Shown one piece after another: positions 58,532 to 64,000 of a stretch of DNA of 64,000 nt. The stretch is from positions 1,638,501 to 1,702,500 of the forward strand of contig JAQFVV010000231.1 of NCBI GenBank assembly GCA_028023455.1. Reading direction: 5' to 3'. The notes under the pieces were generated by a model that saw nothing but the letters and a program-made list of their open reading frames with translations, made no database searches and had not been told where the DNA came from. The position numbers and the translations under genes were made by a program. Each line of letters starts with the position of its first letter. Position 1 is the stretch's first letter. This DNA comes from Epiperipatus broadwayi (Eukaryota; Onychophora; Udeonychophora; Euonychophora; Peripatidae).

Positions 58532-58574
58532 TACAAAATGCGTCCTCTTAGAGGACACATTTTGTAGTATATAA
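58523..58574. repeat. 52-bp palindrome
   Basis: ATTATATACTACAAAATG, GTCCTCTTAGAGGAC centre, and the mirrored CATTTTGTAGTATATAAT. One mismatch in the arms. It lies exactly at the 5' border of the RTE copy. Confidence 0.92.
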
Positions 58575-58734
58575 TATGTAGCATTAATTACAATCTACAA
58601 ATCTACTTCATTACTGACAGCCTTGAAGCCAAGTACTGTGAATATGACAATCTTACTGTATTTACTGTATTGCAAATTCATCTATTATAAGCTGTTGTCA
58701 GATTGTAGTGCTATATTTAAACCCCCCTACTCTT

Positions 58735-58790
58735 CATGCTAATCTAAGAAGTACAACACTTTGATCTTAGCCAAAAGACCAAGAAGCGAT
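58735..58790 (-). pseudogene. U2 snRNA-like 5' fragment
   Basis: Minus strand: ATCGCTTCTTGGTCTTTTGG then CTAAGATCAAAGTGTTGTA. The first 38 nt match the conserved U2 snRNA 5' end (stem I and the start of the branch-point recognition region) with about three changes, including GTAGTA to GTTGTA. Downstream similarity fades; no Sm site or 3' stem-loops follow. A truncated pseudogene or the head of a chimeric retroelement. Confidence 0.8.
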
Positions 58791-58799
58791 CTACAAAGT

Positions 58800-59264
58800 A
58801 AATAGAGAAAAACATACAACTCTTTGCTATATATGTAATCATTAATAAGCATTTATTACAATAATTTTAACCTAACACATAAGAATGTTGAGAACTGATA
58901 TAGTTTAATTTTTGCAAAATCCGTATGTAAAATCAAACCTCAAAATAGAAATGTTTTTTTTAGTTTTGGGAACAAATTTATCTGTATCAGACAATAATTC
59001 TGATTTTTTTTTTTAAAAAAAAAATGTCATAAGTCAAAAAAAAACAGCAAGTAATTGCGATTCTTCAAAGATAGAATATTAGCAATTTATCTATTGTGAA
59101 TGAATAATTCCTTTGAAATTGGTAGATTTTGATAACGTTCTCTAAGCTAATTGGGATGTGGAAGGTTACATTCTTGACACTATTATTACAAATAATGATA
59201 TTTATGGTCATATAATAGTCTGTATTGCCTCTCAAAACATTTCTGTAATAAATAATTAAATCAA
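58800..59264. other. No feature recognised
   Basis: AT-rich with T and A runs near 59008-59045. Confidence 0.4.
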
Positions 59265-59624
59265 TCAATGATATAATATAAAATATCTTTATATAAAAGC
59301 AATAATATATATAATAATAATCATTCATAAAAGCTCTTTTCGGCAAATATTAATTTTTGCTCTTTTCATTATATTTCTTCAACTAATTTACAATTACGCT
59401 CTACATTGCATACATAACGATATCTATCTCTTTTCATAAAATTAATTATAATCTGTTAAACCCATACAATATTTTTAATGCATAAAAAAAATCTGTATAA
59501 TGTATATTATATAACCTTCCATTCATTTATCTTTAGCCAACGATTAGTCAAATTAATGGATGTTTTATATATGTTCATATAATTATTTTTTTATAATTAA
59601 TGTAATTGGTTTCATATATCTTCC

Positions 59625-59637
59625 TTCTATTAGATTT
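59625..59637 (+). repeat. Left 13-bp target-site duplication
   Basis: TTCTATTAGATTT, repeated exactly at 59851-59863 around an HHA hairpin. Confidence 0.8.
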
Positions 59638-59850
59638 TCCAAAGGCAAAACTCATTATGCAGGAGCGCCACTCAGTGCAAACCAGAGTAATCAATGGATG
59701 CAGGAAAGTTTGTTCATAGAATCCTATCTGCACAAACTATCGTGCATCCAGTGATTACTCTGGCTTGCACTGAGTAGCGCTACTGTATGAAGAATTTTGC
59801 CTCTGTGAAAAACAGCTTGTGTAGGCATTAAGAATGGTGATCATGTGATG
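59638..59850. mobile_element. HHA hairpin element
   Basis: Left arm GAGCGCCACTCAGTGCAAAC, CAGAGTAATCAATGGATGCA and right arm TGCATCCAGTGATTACTCTG, GCTTGCACTGAGTAGCGCTA, followed by GGTGATCATGTGATG. Only about 25 bp lie between the arms; the ribozyme is gone. The insertion is in the left outer arm of the large foldback, with a 13-bp duplication. Confidence 0.85.
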
Positions 59851-59863
59851 TTCTATTAGATTT
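59851..59863 (+). repeat. Right 13-bp target-site duplication
   Basis: Exact second copy of 59625-59637. Confidence 0.8.
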
Positions 59864-60046
59864 GTTAATATAATTTAAATTTCTTATATTTTTAACACAA
59901 TCTATTTTATGTCCATATTTTAAATAATGAATATACAAAGGCAGATCCATCATCGATTCTAATAATAGCATTATATATTCATTATTTAAAATACGGACGT
60001 AGAATAGATGGTGTTAAAAAATAAGACCTTTAAATTATATTAAAGA
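59864..60046. repeat. Central hairpin of the nested foldback
   Basis: Arms 59870-59937 and about 59970-60040 share AACACAATCTATTTTATGTC, TATTTTAAATAATGAATATA and their complements. This is the centre of the larger inverted repeat. Confidence 0.85.
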
Positions 60047-60049
60047 ACC

Positions 60050-60240
60050 TATGAGCACAGACTTTCACATGACCCATCACTCTCCACTCTATCTCACAAC
60101 ACTGACACACTTGCGACATATATGTGTTCAAGTGTATCAGTGTTATGAGATGGAGTGGAGAGTGGTGGGTCATGTGAAAGTCTGTGCTTATATACCCTAT
60201 ATATTACATATATTGATACAGGGTGTATAATAAGCCTATA
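60050..60240. mobile_element. HHB-family hairpin, no ribozyme
   Basis: Left arm AGCACAGACTTTCACATGAC, CCATCACTCTCCACTCTATC and right arm GATGGAGTGGAGAGTGGTGG, GTCATGTGAAAGTCTGTGCT, followed by the HHB tail TATATATTACATATATTGAT and AATAAGCCTAT. Same type as 13329-13622 but shorter. Confidence 0.85.
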
Positions 60241-60783
60241 TATCAGTTATTAGAGAACTTAATAAAAGAAAGATATATAAAACCAATTACATTAATTATA
60301 ACAAAAATAATTATATTAACATAAACAAATTTAACTAATAATTGGCTAATAAAAAAAAAAAAAGATTATGTAATGTACATTATACAGGAGTTTTTTTATA
60401 ATTAATTTTATAAATAAAAAAAGGAGAGAGATAAATGTTGTTACGTATGCAATGTACATCGTAATTGTAAATTAATTGAAGCACATTGAAAAGGACAAAA
60501 ATTACTATTTGCCGAAAAGAGCTTTTTTGTGTATGATTATTATTATATAGTATATGATTGCTATTATATAAAGATATTTTATATTATATCATTTATTTAT
60601 TTAAATATATATACATAAGCGCCATGATGGATTACTTTTACTTCTTTCCATTTTTAATGATCATCAAATAATTAAAGTACTGTATTATTAAAATACTAAG
60701 TACTATATCTAAATTATAAGCTGATTTTTACATATTGTAAATCACTATTAACAATTAAAATAACAAATTATTCACCAAACTCA

Positions 60784-61623
60784 GAGTGGGTATTTTGTGG
60801 ATTAAAATGGGAAGCTAAAGGAGTGAAAGTAAATGGAGATTATTTAAGTCATTTAGATTTTGCAGATGATGTAGTTGTTTTTGCAAATAATGCTTTAGAG
60901 CTACAGGAAATGTTGCAGGAGTTATCAGATGAAAGTAGGAAAGTAGAACTAAAGATAAATGTTAAAAAGACTAAAGTAATGTTTAATAGATTTTCTCAAA
61001 ATATGAAGATAAAGATTGATTATGATGAGTTAGAAAAAGTTAACAGTTACAAATATCTTGGTCAGATTATTAATACAGATGGAAACATAATGGATGAAAT
61101 TAATCATAGAATTAAACTTGGTTGGAGTGCTTTTGCTAGAAATAACTTGATACTAAAAGGAAATATGCCTATGTGTTTGAAAAGGAACGTTTTTAATAAA
61201 TATATTTTACCAGTTCTTACTTATAAATCTGAGACTTGGACACTTAATAGAAGAGCAATACAGAAACTTCAGACCACTCAAAGAAGTATGGAGATATGCT
61301 TGTTGGGAGTAACAAAAAGAGATCAAAAACGTAATGTATGGATAAAAGAACAAACAAGTATTACTGACCTCATTGAAAAAATTAAAAGACTGAAGTGGAG
61401 TTGGGCTGAACATATTGCTAGAAGAGATGATAACAGATGGACAATTGAAATTTTGAACTGGATTCCAAGAGATTGTAAAAGACCCAGAAAGAGACCTCAT
61501 GTGAGATGGATGGATGAAATAAGAAAGTGTGCAGGGGTGGTGTGGAGAAGAGAAGCTAAAGATATGAAAAAATGGATTGAACTTGGAGAGACCTTCATCA
61601 TGCAGTGGATTGATAATGGTTGA
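60784..61623 (+). CDS. RTE-like reverse transcriptase, 3' half (open frame)
   Basis: About 279 codons uninterrupted to the stop at 61621. It begins inside the RT palm: EWVFCGLKWEAKGVKVNGDY, then LSHLDFADDVVVFANNALEL with the FADD catalytic motif C intact (residues near 60855). KINVKKTKVMFN, KYLGQIINTDGNIMDEINHR, LTYKSETWTLNRRAIQKLQT and WSWAEHIARRDDNRW follow, ending ETFIMQWIDNG. The RT fingers, RT motifs A and B and the endonuclease are missing, so it is a 5'-truncated insertion with no true start codon. It reverse-transcribed its own RNA in full-length relatives. The 3' end is a TGATGATGATGATG run, typical of RTE-like elements. It is the best-preserved of more than ten copies here and thus the youngest or least decayed. 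Confidence 0.92.
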   Translation, partial: EWVFCGLKWEAKGVKVNGDYLSHLDFADDVVVFANNALELQEMLQELSDESRKVELKINVKKTKVMFNRFSQNMKIKIDYDELEKVNSYKYLGQIINTDGNIMDEINHRIKLGWSAFARNNLILKGNMPMCLKRNVFNKYILPVLTYKSETWTLNRRAIQKLQTTQRSMEICLLGVTKRDQKRNVWIKEQTSITDLIEKIKRLKWSWAEHIARRDDNRWTIEILNWIPRDCKRPRKRPHVRWMDEIRKCAGVVWRREAKDMKKWIELGETFIMQWIDNG

Positions 61624-61640
61624 TGATGATGATGCTAATT
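61624..61640 (+). repeat. (TGA)n 3' tail of the RTE-like element
   Basis: Short TGA/TGATGATGATG run directly after the stop codon, shared by other copies (33385, 47070, 57982). RTE-like LINEs end in short tandem repeats rather than poly-A. Confidence 0.85.
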
Positions 61641-61804
61641 AACAACAGCTCATGCTTTATATATAAATATCTCAATATTGTTTATTTTCAAAATGCGAAT
61701 TTACTAACACACATTTGAAGGTATATAGCATGTAAACAAGCATTGTAGCAATCATATAAAAACCAGTGTACTTTTTAAAAAGAATCAAAGTTAAACATAT
61801 ATTT

Positions 61805-62393
<589 letters not shown>

Positions 62394-62399
62394 GCAGCT

Positions 62400-63120
62400 T
62401 ACCCTTGCTTGTATGTATATATGTATATTATAACTATCAAAATTATTGACAGATGGCAAAAAAAAAAACACAATTAGACTCAACATACTATATAGCTAGT
62501 AAAAAATTGATTCAACAAATCAAACTTTTAATCAATAAAGTTGCTTCACTAGAAACAAAGAAGTCAATAAAAAAAATTGATCACAAAAAACAATAACAGA
62601 TGTATGATAATGGAAATCTGTAATTACTATCCTTATAAAGAACATCTAGTCATCGCCCATAGCACATACATTCACGAAACACACAGACATTGAATACACT
62701 TTTGAAAATTGGAAAAAAAGGCAGATATTATATCTTAACAACAGCCATAAAAATTAACTTTAAAATGTAATTATCCATAAAACTTTTTATATTTTCTTAA
62801 AAATTTATAACTAATAAAATTTAAAATGTAAAAAACAAAACCATTTTCTACTTGCCCTTATTAACATCTATAAGAGAAAGTAAAAAGAGATGTTTCATAA
62901 TTTTGGGAGATAATTATGTTTTTAAATTGATTAATTTTTATTTTATGTTGGTAAAATATAACAACTATCTTCTTTTTTTATATAATTTTCAGAAAATAAT
63001 AGTATACTTATCCTAAAATATTATGCTCTTGAAAAAGACCTTAAAAATGATTGAAGCATTAAGATATGATGCATTTCAGAAGAAATTTCATTTGAAGACT
63101 TGTTTCACTAATAGTATTAT
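62400..63120. other. No feature recognised
   Basis: AT-rich single-copy-looking sequence. Confidence 0.4.
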
Positions 63121-63124
63121 AATA

Positions 63125-63340
63125 TTTCCTTTCAGTCTACTCAGTGTCATCTATTACAAGCTTGAGTAGTGGCCACCAGATGTCAGTACAATTTCATTCT
63201 ATCTTAATAACGTTAATGAGAGGACTGAATTCAAAACTGAGCACCATTTTTAATCATTTCTTGTAACCCCAAGTCCTCAATTGATAAAAGCAAAAGTCAG
63301 AAGTTGTCCAGGGATTAAATTACACTAGCAAGTACTAGTC
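63125..63340 (+). repeat. Repeat shared with 30.6 kb
   Basis: GTGTCATCTATTACAAGCTT and GAGTAGTGGCCACCAGATGT match, with changes, 30640-30700. Downstream has AACCCCAAGTCCTCAATTGA. Possibly an HHA relative. Confidence 0.4.
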
Positions 63341-63377
63341 ACTGATAACTTAAGTTTACAATAGTTGCGCTAGAATA

Positions 63378-63787
63378 GTGAGAGAGAATATATTCTCTTA
63401 TTGATATAAGCTTTGTGTATTAAGTGTCATAATTCTGGTATTTAATAAAAGAAATGAATGATGTTTATGTGGATCTAAGTTATTTAACAAAGTGAACGTT
63501 ATCATTGATAGTGATGGCTGATAAAAATGGTGTGTGTTTCCATATGTATATATTCTACCGGTTTAATTTTGTTTATCACCGAGAAAGAGAATAAATTCTC
63601 TTGTTGATATATTAAGCTTTATAAGTGAAGTGACATAAATCTGGAATTTAATAAGAGAAAAGAATCACATTTCTATAGATCTAAGTTATTTATCAAAGTG
63701 AAAGTTGTCATTGATGGTGATGGGTGGTAAAAATGGTGTGTGTCTTCATATGTATATTCTACAGGTTTAATCTTGTTTATCATTGAG
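63378..63787 (+). repeat. 203-bp tandem duplication
   Basis: Unit 1 63378-63580 and unit 2 63581-63787 share AATAAATTCTCTTGTTGATA-like starts, GATCTAAGTTATTTA, CAAAGTGAA, GTGATGG and AAAAATGGTGTGTGT with about 85 percent identity by eye. No ribozyme core found. Confidence 0.88.
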
Positions 63788-64000
63788 TCTAAAAGATTGA
63801 TGCAGGACCATATGAGTTCTTTATAATCAATAGTATTATAGTGAAACTTTTAGCACAGTATTATGAATATTTTAATTGAACTCAGAAATAAAAGTGGAAC
63901 TGAAACATTAAATAGATCACTGAAAAGTGAAGTCCTCTCTCAATTCCTCCAGACAGGGTTGATGAAAGAGAAAGTAATACCTTAACTAGAATGTTAATAA

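Larger units (their letters stand above)
59270..60600. mobile_element. Large nested foldback structure
   Basis: Imperfect inverted arms of about 370 bp: 59270-59640 and about 60238-60600. Matching blocks include AAGATATTTTATATTATATC, TTTGCCGAAAAGAGCTTTTT and AACCAATTACATTAATTATA against their complements in the left arm (TTTCGGCAAA near 59338, TTAATGTAATTGGTTT near 59597). Inside lie three smaller hairpins. The outer family is not recognised and has no coding frame. Confidence 0.8.

Noticed and set aside
58735-58790. Functional U2 snRNA gene
   Set aside because: Only the first 38 nt match; the branch-recognition sequence is changed and the Sm site and 3' stem-loops are absent.
63378-63787. 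Retrozyme dimer
   Set aside because: The size fits, but no CUGANGA with a following GAAA box was found in either unit, so it is kept only as a tandem duplication.

Overview
This is an AT-rich, gene-poor window (about three quarters A+T by eye) from a eukaryotic nuclear genome, most likely an invertebrate animal. I base that on APE-type non-LTR retrotransposons (an RTE-like family with (TGA)n tails and at least two other LINE families), Penelope-like elements (PLE), tRNA-derived SINEs, hammerhead-ribozyme retroelements, MITEs and long microsatellites. There are no bacterial operons and no convincing complete host gene. The species cannot be named from the sequence; low-GC molluscs, cnidarians, flatworms or chelicerates would all fit.

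Layout. 0-4 kb: mostly unannotatable sequence plus one HHA repeat. 4.3-9.8 kb: an inverted dimer of a tRNA-like element, a decayed LINE, a hairpin MITE, an inverted pair of PLE fragments, and an inverted dimer of a hammerhead element inserted inside a PLE with a 14-bp target duplication. 10-14 kb: LINE end, MITE, hammerhead element, a possible host exon on the minus strand (12.35-12.61 kb), and a foldback hammerhead-family element inserted with a 13-bp duplication. 14-19 kb: no recognisable feature. 19-26 kb: SINEs, a LINE RT, a TIR element and a hammerhead copy with an intact core (23.73-23.80 kb). 26-36 kb: LINE and RTE debris and a cluster of HHA repeats. 37-39 kb: a TIR element inside a 70-bp minisatellite. 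40-42 kb: a 1.25-kb palindrome carrying a PLE GIY-YIG fragment in both orientations, then a second intact-core hammerhead. 42-51 kb: RTE and LINE remains with young SINEs. 54-58 kb: more HHA, LINE and RTE copies. 58.5-58.8 kb: a U2 snRNA-like fragment and a perfect-looking palindrome. 59.3-60.6 kb: nested foldback elements. 60.8-61.6 kb: the best-preserved RTE fragment. 61.8-62.4 kb: a (TAA)n array. 63.4-63.8 kb: a 203-bp tandem duplication.

Main theme. Two separate repeat families, called HHB and HHA here, carry type I hammerhead self-cleaving ribozymes. Each has the catalytic core, a two-part stem I with an internal loop, and a very short, often self-complementary stem III, which suggests the RNA works as a dimer. 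HHB also has a tRNA-like part with a B-box-like sequence. Copies are often inverted pairs or foldbacks, and in several cases the whole inverted structure is bounded by one target-site duplication, so it entered the genome as one unit. The same inverted arrangement is seen for PLE fragments. The working model is a non-autonomous ribozyme retroelement system (retrozyme-like), possibly mobilised by PLE or LINE machinery. The ribozyme cores and duplications are seen in the sequence; the mobilisation model is inference.
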